A stretch of 64,000 bases of DNA, taken from the NCBI RefSeq assembly GCF_023036475.1, contig NZ_JAJQKI010000001.1, positions 372,001-436,000 of the forward strand, in the 5' to 3' direction. Each line of letters opens with the position of its first letter. Within the stretch, counting starts at the first letter, position 1. Below the pieces are notes generated by a model. The model ran no database searches, was not told the DNA's origin, and was given only the letters and a program-made list of their open reading frames with translations. Shown piece after piece: positions 8,281-16,186 of the stretch. This DNA is from Bacillus pinisoli. GTDB taxonomy: Bacteria; Bacillota; Bacilli; Bacillales; SA4. The position numbers and the translations under genes were made by a program.

Positions 8281-8940
8281 TTAGTCTTTTCTTACTTTAT
8301 ACACCATGGCTAGCATCGTAAATGAAATGAAAATCATGACCACTACCCATAACCATGCTAAACGTAAATTACCAGTGTCCATAGCGATATAAATAGCCGT
8401 AGGAATCGTCTGGGTTTTACCGGGAATATTACCCGCCACCATTAATGTAGCACCGAACTCTCCTAGTGCACGAGCAAAGCTTAAAATAGCACCTGATACC
8501 ACTGCTCTTTTCGCAAGCGGAAGGGTAATTCTCACAAATAGCGTTCGTTCTGATGCTCCGTCTACACGTGCAGCATCTTCAATTCCTTTATCCACTTCTT
8601 CAAATCCTGTTTTAGCTGCCTGGTACATTAACGGGAATGCTACCACAGTCGATGCAATGACTGCAGCCCACCAGGTGAAAACGAGAGGTTGATCAAATAG
8701 CCATTCCATCCATATACCAACAGGGCTACTGGCTCCTAATAGAAGTAATAGAATGAACCCTACTACAGATGGTGGTAAAACGAGAGGTAAAAGTAAAATT
8801 GTTTCAACGATCATTTTGCCTTTAAATTTTTTCCGGGCCATTAGCTTACCCACACTTATTCCAACAAAAAAGACAATTATGCTTGAAAGCAAGGCCACTT
8901 GTATTGACAGCTTTATTGGCTCAAAAAACTCTAATGTCAT
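8281..8940 (-). CDS. modB: molybdate ABC transporter permease ModB
   Basis: A 219-residue inner-membrane permease of the ModB/CysT class with about five helices. The EAA loop (EEVDKGIEDAARVDGASERTL, then F-RITLPL) and the C-terminal RALGEFGATLMVAGNIPGKTQTIP block are typical of ModB. I start at the ATG at 8940; an in-frame TTG at 8952 lies directly against its GAAGGA site. No modA binding protein or modC ATPase lies within this window, so it is an isolated component here. Molybdate fits the molybdenum enzyme gene at 34.6-36.9 kb. Confidence 0.88.
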   Translation of the reverse strand: MTLEFFEPIKLSIQVALLSSIIVFFVGISVGKLMARKKFKGKMIVETILLLPLVLPPSVVGFILLLLLGASSPVGIWMEWLFDQPLVFTWWAAVIASTVVAFPLMYQAAKTGFEEVDKGIEDAARVDGASERTLFVRITLPLAKRAVVSGAILSFARALGEFGATLMVAGNIPGKTQTIPTAIYIAMDTGNLRLAWLWVVVMIFISFTMLAMVYKVRKD

Positions 8941-9109
8941 TCTATCATTCAATCCTTCAGTGTTTTTATTTCTGTAACCATTATTGTAACTGTAGTAAAG
9001 GTATTTTACTATGAAATTACTTATAAGTACTTTTTAGGTAAATTCTGATAAAAATTGTCGGATGAGACAAAATAGAAGTAGATCATTCTTTACGAGTGGA
9101 AGGGAGAAA

Positions 9110-9919
9110 ATGATGGAGACAAAAGAAGAGCTTCAAGAAGCACTTTCTACCATTTTGAAATGGGAAGAAGAGCAAAAGGGATTATGGTTATGGGATCGAA
9201 TTGGGAGACTGCCTTTTAAACTACTTGATAAAATGACACCAATCTTTATACAAAAGAAAATAAGTTTGCTATTGGATGAGCTAGGCCAATACATTCAGAC
9301 AGGTGGTCAGTACCTGGTGAATGAACATCAGATATTTAAAAAATATACAAATGGCACTCCAGCTTATTTTCCAACTAGTATTCATGAAATTTCAAACCTC
9401 CCTCTCCTATCTATGAACAAGGTAAGTGAGGAGATTACTCAAAATCGTCAAACTTTAGCAACTGTTCAAGGTGCCACAACAGGCTTTGGCGGAATCTTCA
9501 CTCTTGCTGTGGATATTCCTGTACTACTGGGCTTATCTTTGAAAACACTTCAGGAGATTGCCATCTCCTATGGATATGATCCTAAAGATAAGATAGAAAG
9601 AATTTTCATCGTGAAGTGTTTACAGTTTTCATCTGCAGATATAGTTGGAAAACAAGCCATACTTGAGGAACTAAGCGACTATTATCACAGAGATCTCCAT
9701 CATCAAGAAATGGTATCACAGCTTCAAGGTTGGCGTGAGGTCATCTATACATATCGTGATCAATTTGGCTGGAAAAAGCTATTTCAATTAGTCCCTGTTG
9801 CCGGAATGATTTTCGGAGCATTTATCAACCGTTCCATGATACAGGATATTAGTGAAATAGGCCGTATGCTTTACCAAAAGAGGAGAATCACTGAGAGATT
9901 GCAGGTACAACCGGGATGA
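9110..9919 (+). CDS. EcsC-family protein
   Basis: A 269-residue protein of the EcsC family: amphipathic helices followed by the VQGATTGFGGIFTLAVDIPVLLGLSLKTLQEIAISYG membrane-associated block and VPVAGMIFGAFINRSM near the end. The role is poorly known; in B. subtilis ecsC sits beside an ABC transporter, which is not the case here. Start chosen at ATG 9110, directly after GGAAGGGAGAAA. An in-frame ATG at 9062 has no ribosome site. Confidence 0.8.
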   Translation: MMETKEELQEALSTILKWEEEQKGLWLWDRIGRLPFKLLDKMTPIFIQKKISLLLDELGQYIQTGGQYLVNEHQIFKKYTNGTPAYFPTSIHEISNLPLLSMNKVSEEITQNRQTLATVQGATTGFGGIFTLAVDIPVLLGLSLKTLQEIAISYGYDPKDKIERIFIVKCLQFSSADIVGKQAILEELSDYYHRDLHHQEMVSQLQGWREVIYTYRDQFGWKKLFQLVPVAGMIFGAFINRSMIQDISEIGRMLYQKRRITERLQVQPG

Positions 9920-9934
9920 GTATTGGATATTCAC

Positions 9935-9960
9935 AAAAGCTGCCTGAATGGCGGCTTTTC
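9935..9960 (+). terminator. terminator of the EcsC-like gene
   Basis: AAAGC-T-GCC, loop TGAAT, GGC-G-GCTTTTC: near-perfect stem with a short T tract, 15 bases after the stop. Confidence 0.75.
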
Positions 9961-9984
9961 TAGTTATCCTGCATCCCTCTTTTA

Positions 9985-10308
9985 TTAGTGGTTTCCGGAC
10001 GTTACCTTTAACCCAATCATTCCAGATAAGATCAGGACAAGGAAAAAGATTCTTAAAAGTTGCTTAGGTTCATTAAATAGAATCATGCCGACGATTACCG
10101 CTCCAACCGCTCCGATTCCTGTCCAAATTGCATATGCCGTACCTAATGGCAATGTTTTTAGCGAAAGAGATAAAAAATAAAAACTAATGATCATCCCCAC
10201 AACTGTAATTACAGTTGGAACTAATTTTGTAAATCCTTGCGAAAATTTTAATCCTATTGCCCAAACTACTTCTGAAATACCGGCAATTAGTAAATAAATC
10301 CATGCCAT
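9985..10308 (-). CDS. sugE: SMR-family guanidinium exporter (Gdx/SugE type)
   Basis: A 107-residue four-helix small multidrug resistance protein. It has the membrane-embedded glutamate in SEVVWAIGLKFSQGFT and the TAYAIWTGIGAVGAV block. The W-A-x-G-L-K pattern after the glutamate is typical of the SugE/Gdx branch, which exports guanidinium, rather than the EmrE branch. The strongest support is the guanidine-I riboswitch immediately upstream on the same strand. Only one SMR subunit is present, consistent with a Gdx homodimer rather than a YkkCD pair. Confidence 0.93.
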   Translation of the reverse strand: MAWIYLLIAGISEVVWAIGLKFSQGFTKLVPTVITVVGMIISFYFLSLSLKTLPLGTAYAIWTGIGAVGAVIVGMILFNEPKQLLRIFFLVLILSGMIGLKVTSGNH

Positions 10309-10370
10309 CTCCTACCAACTCCTTACTTTCTTATCATGCACACTTAAAGAAGAAACTTTCCTAAGAAAAA

Positions 10371-10412
10371 GAAAAGCCCGGGAGTATCCTTTTGGCAACT
10401 CCCGGGCTTTTA
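10371..10412 (-). terminator. guanidine riboswitch terminator
   Basis: Minus strand: AGCCCGGGAGT, a 12-base loop, ACTCCCGGGCTTTT then CTTTTT. Its 5' arm is part of the conserved 3' end of the aptamer, so guanidine binding would compete with terminator formation. Confidence 0.88.
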
Positions 10413-10484
10413 TCCCTCCGTGTACATGAGTATTCTCATGCGTTTTCTCTCGGACCTGCCAGTTAAACTGCGGAACCCTAGAAA
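10384..10484 (-). promoter_or_regulatory. guanidine-I (ykkC) riboswitch
   Basis: Minus strand shows the conserved ykkC blocks in order: TCTAGGGTTCCG, CTGG-CAGGTCCGAGAG, ACACGGAGGGATAAAAGCCC and GGGAG. It controls the SugE/Gdx gene 75 bases downstream by conditional termination. A 63-codon ORF spanning it is a shadow of this RNA. Confidence 0.95.
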
Positions 10485-10599
10485 ACCTTTTAGTCACTTG
10501 CAATTTATCATAAACTGAACTTGGCCGTCAAAGAACACGCACCATTTTACCTTTATCATAAGTACTTAACAGAGCCTTAGAAGTAGTTGTCTGAAAAGA

Positions 10600-10621
10600 A
10601 ACAAAGTTTTAGAAAAGAACC
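10600..10621 (-). repeat. dispersed repeat copy (TCTTTTCTAAAACTTTGTT type)
   Basis: On the minus strand this reads GGTTCTTTTCTAAAACTTTG followed by TT. Near-identical sequence occurs at 33909-33931 and 34140-34163, and a weaker inverted copy at 34075-34101. Confidence 0.6.
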
Positions 10622-10628
10622 TAATACA

Positions 10629-10657
10629 TTGACGATTAAAACTAGATATTGTAAATT
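10629..10657 (+). promoter_or_regulatory. candidate promoter of the CNNM/CorC-type gene
   Basis: TTGACG at 10629, a 17-base spacer, then TAAATT at 10652. The -35 box is good and the -10 box moderate. It would give a leader of about 285 nt ahead of the coding region. Confidence 0.5.
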
Positions 10658-10663
10658 TAAAGT

Positions 10664-10949
10664 AACTAACATGAAAGGGAGGTACGCTCATTGGGAAGTT
10701 TTATAGATTAGAAGAATTCTATATTCGTGTCAAATCAGGGACTCCCAATTAGATTCAGGGTATTTTCTTATACAGTAGTAACACCACTAACACCCCACAA
10801 TAAATCTCCCATTTGGACCTCTGATTTTACACACTCAACTATTCTTTTTCCGTTGTAGAATAATTCAAGCCTTAACAAAGTAAATATTAATAATAGTCTA
10901 AAAATCAGGAGGTGTAATCTTTATCAGTTTTCACTGATAAAGAGACTGC
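10664..10949 (+). promoter_or_regulatory. structured 5' leader with alternative anti-Shine-Dalgarno pairing
   Basis: A long leader with several compatible or competing stems. ATTGGGAAGT (10690) pairs with ACTCCCAAT (10741), enclosing TATAGA/TCTATA. ACCTCTGATTTT (10817-10828) can pair with AAAATCAGGAGGT (10901-10913), which contains the ribosome site; its CTGATTT can instead pair with AAATCAG at 10732-10738. A possible six-codon leader ORF (TTG at 10691 to TAG at 10711) follows GGGAGG. A perfect 9-bp hairpin (10920-10941) separates the ribosome site from the TTG start. No known riboswitch consensus recognised. Confidence 0.55.
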
Positions 10950-12260
10950 TTGGAAATATTTAATTTAATGATGGTGGCCTTACTAATTGCGTTAACGGGA
11001 TTCTTTGTTGCTTCAGAGTTTGCAATCATTAGAATTCGTAGTACAAGAATTGACCAGCTTGTTTCAGAAGGAAACAAAAATGCATTAGCCGCCAAGAAAG
11101 TAATCACTAATCTTGATGAGTATTTATCTGCTTGTCAGCTTGGTATTACCGTCACCGCTTTAGGACTAGGATGGCTTGGAGAGGAAACTGTGGCGCATCT
11201 ATTAGGCCCAGTATTTGCTTTACTTGACATTCCAAGTTCAATGTCAGCTATTCTTTCCGTAGCAATAGCTTTTACGCTTATCACTTTTTTACACGTTGTC
11301 GTTGGAGAATTAGCACCTAAAACCGTTGCGATCCAAAAGGCAGAAACAGTTTCATTACTTTTTGCAAAGCCATTAATTTTTTTCTATAAGCTTATGTACC
11401 CGTTTATCAAAACTTTAAACGGATCTGCACGCTTAATTACAGGAATGTTTGGTTTAAAACCTGCTTCTGAACATGAAATGGCCCACTCTGAAGAAGAACT
11501 TCGGATGATTCTTTCAGAAAGTTTAAAGAGCGGCGAAATTAATCAGTCCGAATATAAATATATGAACAATATCTTTCTCTTTGATAATCGTATAGCAAAA
11601 GAGGTTATGGTGCCTCGTACCGAAATCATAGGTTTTGAAAAAGATATGTCAATTGAAGAATGTATCCAAATTGCATCAATTGAAAATTATACGAGATATC
11701 CTATTTACGAAGGCGATAAGGACCATATTATTGGTATGGTCAATATGAAAGAAATATTAACGGAATATATTAAAGGTGAACGTAAAAAGTCTATTATTTC
11801 TCAATATATGAGACCTGTGATTCAAGTCATTGAGACGATTTCTTTACATGAACTGCTTGTTAAGATGCAAAAGGAACGAGTTCATATGGCTATCTTGATT
11901 GATGAATATGGCGGCACAGATGGACTTGTGACAGTAGAAGATATTATTGAAGAAATTGTGGGTGAAATTCGTGATGAATTCGACCATGATGAAGCGCCAG
12001 ACATTCGAAAGATTGATCAAAATAAAACCATCATTGATGGTAGAGTCTTAGTTGAAGAGGTTAATACTCTCTTTGGACTTGAGATTGATGATACGGATGT
12101 TGATACGATAGGTGGATGGATTTTAACAGAGAAGATGGATGCTAAAATGGGTGACATCCTTCATGTCAATAACTTTGAATTCCACATCTTAGAGATGGAA
12201 GGCTTCCATATTAAGAAGATCAAAGTGGAAAGAAGCTTGCTTCAACAATCACCAGCATAA
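10950..12260 (+). CDS. CNNM/CorC (HlyC)-family membrane transporter
   Basis: A 436-residue protein with an N-terminal DUF21/CNNM membrane domain (about residues 1-180), two CBS domains (about 200-330, starting KEVMVPRTEI), and a C-terminal CorC_HlyC domain. Relatives in Bacillus (YhdP, MpfA and others) act in magnesium efflux or homeostasis. The only in-frame start after the upstream TAA is the TTG at 10950, or ATGs seven codons later. The strong AGGAGGTG lies about 37 bases upstream, across a hairpin. Well-formed terminator downstream. Confidence 0.92.
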   Translation: MEIFNLMMVALLIALTGFFVASEFAIIRIRSTRIDQLVSEGNKNALAAKKVITNLDEYLSACQLGITVTALGLGWLGEETVAHLLGPVFALLDIPSSMSAILSVAIAFTLITFLHVVVGELAPKTVAIQKAETVSLLFAKPLIFFYKLMYPFIKTLNGSARLITGMFGLKPASEHEMAHSEEELRMILSESLKSGEINQSEYKYMNNIFLFDNRIAKEVMVPRTEIIGFEKDMSIEECIQIASIENYTRYPIYEGDKDHIIGMVNMKEILTEYIKGERKKSIISQYMRPVIQVIETISLHELLVKMQKERVHMAILIDEYGGTDGLVTVEDIIEEIVGEIRDEFDHDEAPDIRKIDQNKTIIDGRVLVEEVNTLFGLEIDDTDVDTIGGWILTEKMDAKMGDILHVNNFEFHILEMEGFHIKKIKVERSLLQQSPA

Positions 12261-12285
12261 AGAGGGGATCTCCCCTCTTTTTTAT
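12259..12285 (+). terminator. terminator of the CNNM/CorC-type gene
   Basis: AAAGAGGGGA paired with TCCCCTCTTT, followed by T-rich sequence, immediately after the stop codon. Confidence 0.9.
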
Positions 12286-12299
12286 TTTGTAGAGGGTTT

Positions 12300-12525
12300 G
12301 GTCGATATTCTCAGCTGTTTCGTTGATATAGTAAGAGTTTTGAGCGATAAAATTTAGTTTTCGCCAATATACAGCTCAGTTTAGCCTATATATTTTTTTT
12401 ATCGCCAATAACAGTTTAGGCCAAATTATAGCCAGCCATTGGTGGTCGATAAACTTAACTTTTCGCCATTATCCAAGCCCAAGTGGTCAATATATTTATA
12501 AATTCGCCATAACTAAGCCTCGTCT
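12300..12525. repeat. degenerate 41-nt array (TCGATAAA / TCGCCA alternation)
   Basis: TCGCCA recurs at 12361, 12402, 12463 and 12504 (steps of 41, 61 and 41). TCGATA-like boxes precede it 17 nt upstream at 12344, 12446 and 12487, with an earlier TCGATA at 12302. Each unit is therefore 17 plus 24 nt, with one half-unit extra in the middle. The intervening bases vary. It fills most of the gap between two plus-strand genes and codes for nothing obvious. Confidence 0.65.
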
Positions 12526-12663
12526 GGACACTATACTCACTCCAATTTTTGTCTAATTGCCCTCAAGTCCACACTCATATTCTTTCTCTAAATTTGCTGT
12601 ATACTCCGCTACACTATATAATTTAATCAACGTTTGTTTAATTTTGGTAAGGCGGTGAACTTA

Positions 12664-13692
12664 TTGATTTCCTTTTTGAAAAAGAAAGATGTCTCTTTAC
12701 GTCCACACGATTATTTCGTAACGGCTCTTAACTTTATGGCATTAGGCCTGTTCTCTACTTTAATCATTGGATTAATTATTGAAACGATTGGTAAGCAGCT
12801 TACATTTGCTCCTGCTTTATCCACCTTCTTAATGGATATGGGGAATCTTGCAAAAACCTTGATGGGTCCTGGCATTGGGGCGGCAATTGCATTTGGCCTT
12901 CGTGCTCCTCCACTCGTCATTTTTGCAAGCATTATAAGTGGAGCAGCTGGGGCTGCACTAGGAGGTCCTGCTGGGAGTTATGTTGCAGCCGTCATTTCAA
13001 CAGAGTGTGGAAAGTTGATTCATGGCCAAACAAAAATCGATATCATCTTAACGCCCTTAACAACTATTTTTGTTGGGTTTGGAGTAGCGACCTTTATTGG
13101 TCTTCCTATCGGTACATTAATGACAAGTTTTGGGGAGTTGATCAATTGGTCAACGAAGCAGCAACCGCTTCTATTAGGAATACTTGTTGCCGTGCTGATG
13201 GGACTGGCGTTAACTGCTCCTATCTCAAGTGCTGCCATATCTCTCATGCTTGGATTAGAAGGTGTTGCTGCAGGGGCCGCTACTATTGGGTGTGCAGCGC
13301 AAATGATTGGATTTGCTACTAGTAGTTACCGTGAAAACGGAGTTGGAGGATTACTAGCAATCGGTCTTGGTACATCTATGCTACAGGTTGGTAATATCAT
13401 TAAGAATCCGCTGATTCTCATACCCCCTACCGTTGCCGGAGCCTTGTTAGCACCGTTTGGAACGATTTTGTTCCCTATGTTCAACAATGCCGCGGGGGCT
13501 GGAATGGGTACGAGTGGTCTTGTTGGACCGATGATGACACTTTCTGTAATGGGCTTTACGACTAGTGTTTTTATAAAAATCTTACTCCTCCATTTTGTCG
13601 GACCAGCTCTCATCAGCCTCGGCTTATCTGAATGGATGCGAAAAAAAGGGTATATTAAATTCGGTGATTTGAAAATTAGTACGGAACGATAG
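12664..13692 (+). CDS. PTS_EIIC_2 / PfoR-like membrane protein
   Basis: A 342-residue, glycine- and alanine-rich membrane protein with about nine hydrophobic helices. It matches the PTS_EIIC_2 family, which includes the PfoR protein historically called a toxin regulator. No EIIA or EIIB domain is fused or nearby, so a sugar-transport role is uncertain. I chose the TTG at 12664, six bases after AAGGCGGTG; another in-frame TTG at 12634 lacks a ribosome site. The tail KKGYIKFGDLKI is polar. Monocistronic. Confidence 0.75.
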   Translation: MISFLKKKDVSLRPHDYFVTALNFMALGLFSTLIIGLIIETIGKQLTFAPALSTFLMDMGNLAKTLMGPGIGAAIAFGLRAPPLVIFASIISGAAGAALGGPAGSYVAAVISTECGKLIHGQTKIDIILTPLTTIFVGFGVATFIGLPIGTLMTSFGELINWSTKQQPLLLGILVAVLMGLALTAPISSAAISLMLGLEGVAAGAATIGCAAQMIGFATSSYRENGVGGLLAIGLGTSMLQVGNIIKNPLILIPPTVAGALLAPFGTILFPMFNNAAGAGMGTSGLVGPMMTLSVMGFTTSVFIKILLLHFVGPALISLGLSEWMRKKGYIKFGDLKISTER

Positions 13693-13790
13693 AAAAAAGC
13701 TGATTGTTTTAAGTTATTCCGATACTGTGGAGAAAATCTATAATAACAGATGAAATAACTCACGATAACACACTATAAGCATCAACAACT

Positions 13791-13826
13791 ACGCTTGGAT
13801 TATTTTATCCGAGCGTTTTGTTTGTA
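13791..13826 (+). terminator. terminator between convergent genes
   Basis: CGCTTGGAT, an A/T loop, ATCCGAGCG, then TTTTGTTT. It serves the PfoR-like gene on the plus strand and overlaps the stop codon of the minus-strand gene. Confidence 0.7.
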
Positions 13827-14135
13827 GAGATTAGATTGTTTAACTAATGCCCCCTTTAGTTGAATAAATTTAAAATTAGAATAATAGATATAGATAACCA
13901 AAAGCGTTAGTATAGATAAAATGGATTTAACCCAAATAATCTTTTTACTTATATCAGCTTTCGCTTCAAGATAATTGATGTAAATCATAGTTAATATGAA
14001 GCCCATAAATGATAGTAGATACCCTGAACCACCAACAGCTTCAAGGTACCTTAATGTTCCTACAATTATTAATATATGACCTAAGGAACCTACAAACATA
14101 TTTATATATAGAATACTTCTTTTGCTTTTATCCAA
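13800..14135 (-). CDS. small membrane protein, function unknown
   Basis: A 111-residue protein with three hydrophobic segments (about residues 8-25, 38-55 and 66-84) and a basic C-terminal tail. Start TTG at 14135 follows AAAGGAGTAG with four bases between. No family recognised. It opens a run of small membrane and secreted genes on the same strand up to 20.1 kb, with no operon continuity to the housekeeping genes on the left. Confidence 0.6.
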   Translation of the reverse strand: MDKSKRSILYINMFVGSLGHILIIVGTLRYLEAVGGSGYLLSFMGFILTMIYINYLEAKADISKKIIWVKSILSILTLLVIYIYYSNFKFIQLKGALVKQSNLYKQNARIK

Positions 14136-14212
14136 GATACTACTCCTTTTCTTATAAGGTTAAAATCCCCATTGTTAAACCAGAAAAACTCTTTACTAAT
14201 GGTAGAAATCAT

Positions 14213-14422
14213 CTATTTGAAATTGCTCTCTTGAACCTTCCTTTTGTGTTTTCTTTCAAGACCGTCTCCTAATAATAATAACAATGTTCCTATGACTATT
14301 AGAGTGATGACAGTTACCTTACTAAGTTCTGTTAGAATACCTAGAGCGTTTAAGATCAATGGAACAAAAAAAACAGTTAAACCCAAGATCTTCACTCCAA
14401 AATAATACATTCTACTAAGCAT
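14213..14422 (-). CDS. small two-helix membrane protein
   Basis: A 69-residue protein with two hydrophobic helices, MYYFGVKILGLTVFFVPLIL and VTVITLIVIGTLLLLLG, and a charged tail (RKHKRKVQES). No recognised family. A copy of the CTAACGGG-type upstream box, lacking the GGG, lies just before it at 14427-14457. Confidence 0.55.
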   Translation of the reverse strand: MLSRMYYFGVKILGLTVFFVPLILNALGILTELSKVTVITLIVIGTLLLLLGDGLERKHKRKVQESNFK

Positions 14423-14426
14423 TTTA

Positions 14427-14457
14427 GTTCCCCCACAAAACTTCAGTTAGTTGATTT
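14427..14457 (-). repeat. upstream box copy (CTAAC..AGTTTTGTGG)
   Basis: Minus strand: AAATCAACTAACTGAAGTTT then TGTGGGGGAAC. It aligns with the box shared by the other accessory genes but has lost the GGG after CTAAC. Confidence 0.45.
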
Positions 14458-14484
14458 AGAAATATATAACTTTAAATCAGTATT

Positions 14485-14766
14485 TTAATATCCACTGTTA
14501 AACCAATAGATAATACCAATTATAAAATAAATGATCACTGTAATCGGTACCACAAGACTAAATAAAATTAGTTTCTTCTTCTCTTTATTCTCTTTCAAAG
14601 CATTATAGTGAACGGCTAATGAAATCATAGACACTACCATAGTCGCATTTTGATAAAAGGAAGTAATTTTATAAATTGGTTCATTGGCAATCAAACTGTA
14701 AATAACAGATATTAGAATAAAAATGGATGATAATATTGCTAAATGAGTGTTAGTAAATTTCTTCAT
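14485..14766 (-). CDS. small membrane protein, function unknown
   Basis: A 93-residue protein with three hydrophobic helices (LAILSSIFILISVIYSLIA; ATMVVSMISLAVHY; LILFSLVVPITVIIYFIIGI). I start at ATG 14766, seven bases after AAAAGGGG; an in-frame TTG at 14799 lacks a ribosome site. No family recognised. It is preceded by a clear copy of the CTAACGGG box and is divergent from the 14909 gene. Confidence 0.6.
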   Translation of the reverse strand: MKKFTNTHLAILSSIFILISVIYSLIANEPIYKITSFYQNATMVVSMISLAVHYNALKENKEKKKLILFSLVVPITVIIYFIIGIIYWFNSGY

Positions 14767-14781
14767 ATCCCATCCCCTTTT

Positions 14782-14816
14782 CTTAATCTTGTTGAACAAA
14801 CCTGCCCGTTAGTTAA
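14782..14816 (-). repeat. upstream box copy (CTAACGGGCAGGTTTGTTC)
   Basis: Minus strand: TTAACTAACGGGCAGG followed by TTTGTTCAACAAG. One of the best copies of the repeated leader box, ending about 15 bases before the AAAAGGGG ribosome site. Confidence 0.65.
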
Positions 14817-14908
14817 TTTCTCTTATTATTTTATTGTGACATTTGCTATTATGTAATTATAGTTACTCATACTAAATTATATTAATTTTACAGGTGACAG
14901 GTGAAATA

Positions 14909-15211
14909 ATGGAACTGATAATAAATGATGTTAAAAACTATGAACCTCTTTCTGGTGAATACATAATAACAAAAGACGAATGTTGTTACTTAATTCGGGA
15001 CGGAAAAACAACTGGTCCTACAGCTTATGTTCAATGGGGAACAACGATAGACCGCGGAAAATTATATATGGCATATCAGGAGTCTTCACTTAAGGGACTA
15101 GTAATTAAGCTTAATAATGAACATCCAATAAAGATGGTTATCCGAGGCAGATGGAAAGTAACATTTATAGTTTTAAAATGTATGCTTTTGGGTTTACCAA
15201 CATTAGATTAG
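14909..15211 (+). CDS. hypothetical protein
   Basis: A 100-residue soluble protein rich in beta-prone sequence, with vicinal cysteines in KDECCYLIRDG. I start at ATG 14909, where an AGGTGA ribosome site is well spaced; the in-frame codons before it are spacer. The only plus-strand member in the first half of the accessory cluster, divergent from a small membrane gene. No family recognised. Confidence 0.55.
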   Translation: MELIINDVKNYEPLSGEYIITKDECCYLIRDGKTTGPTAYVQWGTTIDRGKLYMAYQESSLKGLVIKLNNEHPIKMVIRGRWKVTFIVLKCMLLGLPTLD

Positions 15212-15253
15212 CAGCTGCCAATTTCACTATACTCACTCTTTACTTCAACAACA

Positions 15254-15289
15254 AAGGCCAATGTTCCTGCTAGGATCAGTGGCCTATTA
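15254..15289 (-). terminator. probable terminator of the phosphotransferase gene
   Basis: AGGCCA and TGGCCT arms enclose a partly paired interior (TTCCTGCTAGGAT). On the minus strand it is followed by TTTGTTGTTG. The T tract is weak. Confidence 0.5.
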
Positions 15290-15339
15290 CATTTTACAAT
15301 CGCACCACATTAGTTGAAGAGCAAATGTGTTAAATTAAA

Positions 15340-16143
15340 TTAAAAAAATTCATATAACCCGTTGGCAAAATATTCATATTCATTATTGTCTATTATCTTG
15401 TCTCCATAGCCTTCAAAAAATATCTGTTTATCTATTTCATTTTCAAAAGCATTTGGTTTGGGACGAATAGCTAATGAAATATCACTTCTTGGGTCTCCAT
15501 AAGCTCCGCTACTCCAATCGATAACGCCAGTAATAACTCCATTTGATACCATCACGTTATCAATTGTAAAGTCCCCGTGAATAAGAGTATGTTTATATAC
15601 TTTGGGCTTATTTGTTTTAATTTTCTTTAATAACTCTTTAGTTCCGTCAACCTTGTAGTTTTTCAAGTTATTTTCTGCTTTATATAAAATTTGGTCGATC
15701 CACGGTTGTTCTTTTATAAGTTCATTGGGACATGGGGTTGAATGAATTTGAGATAAGATTTTTCCAAAGTTAAATATTATTTCTTGACGTTTTACCTTAC
15801 AAGTTTCGTTAAATAAAGCTGTTCTTAGAGTATCTCCTTCTACGAACTCAATGAGAGCCCAAGACTCCATTTCATCATCTTTTTCTAAAAATCCCTTTAC
15901 CTTTGGTACAGGCAATTCAGTCTCTTTAATCAAACAATTTAAAATAGAAACTTCTGTTTTTAACATTGAACAAAACAATTTACCCTTTGTCCTTTTTAGG
16001 GCAAAAGATCCTTGCTCACTTTTGATTAATCCCACGTCAGAGGTGTAACCTTGGCGTGGAAAACTAATGGAAAAAATATTATTTAGACAATCCTTTATTG
16101 AAATTGGTATTTCATCAATAAGTATTGGTTTCAATTCTCTCAT
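15340..16143 (-). CDS. aminoglycoside phosphotransferase (APH)-family kinase
   Basis: A 267-residue kinase-like protein. The catalytic loop HGDFTIDN and the metal-binding IDWSSGAYGDPRSDI segment are intact, and an N-lobe lysine is present in FALKRTKG. The family phosphorylates aminoglycosides, macrolides, choline and other small alcohols; the substrate cannot be told here. The ATG is preceded by TTAATAAGGG. The C-terminus ends YEFF, which looks complete. Preceded by a partial copy of the CTAACGGG box. Confidence 0.82.
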   Translation of the reverse strand: MRELKPILIDEIPISIKDCLNNIFSISFPRQGYTSDVGLIKSEQGSFALKRTKGKLFCSMLKTEVSILNCLIKETELPVPKVKGFLEKDDEMESWALIEFVEGDTLRTALFNETCKVKRQEIIFNFGKILSQIHSTPCPNELIKEQPWIDQILYKAENNLKNYKVDGTKELLKKIKTNKPKVYKHTLIHGDFTIDNVMVSNGVITGVIDWSSGAYGDPRSDISLAIRPKPNAFENEIDKQIFFEGYGDKIIDNNEYEYFANGLYEFF

Positions 16144-16153
16144 CCCTTATTAA

Positions 16154-16186
16154 CTCTTATTCCACTAAACTGCTCTTTATCTACAG
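16154..16186 (-). repeat. upstream box copy (AGTTTAGTGGAATAAGAG)
   Basis: Minus strand: CTGTAGATAAAGAGCAG then TTTAGTGGAATAAGAG. The right half matches the box family well and the CTAACGGG part is degraded. Confidence 0.5.

Noticed and set aside
10312-10503. 63-codon ORF on the minus strand upstream of the SMR exporter gene
   Set aside because: It lies entirely over the guanidine-I riboswitch and its terminator, so it is a shadow of RNA conservation.
13005-13322. 105-codon ORF inside the PfoR-like gene
   Set aside because: Shadow in another frame, Cys/Trp-rich composition unlike a real protein, no ribosome site.
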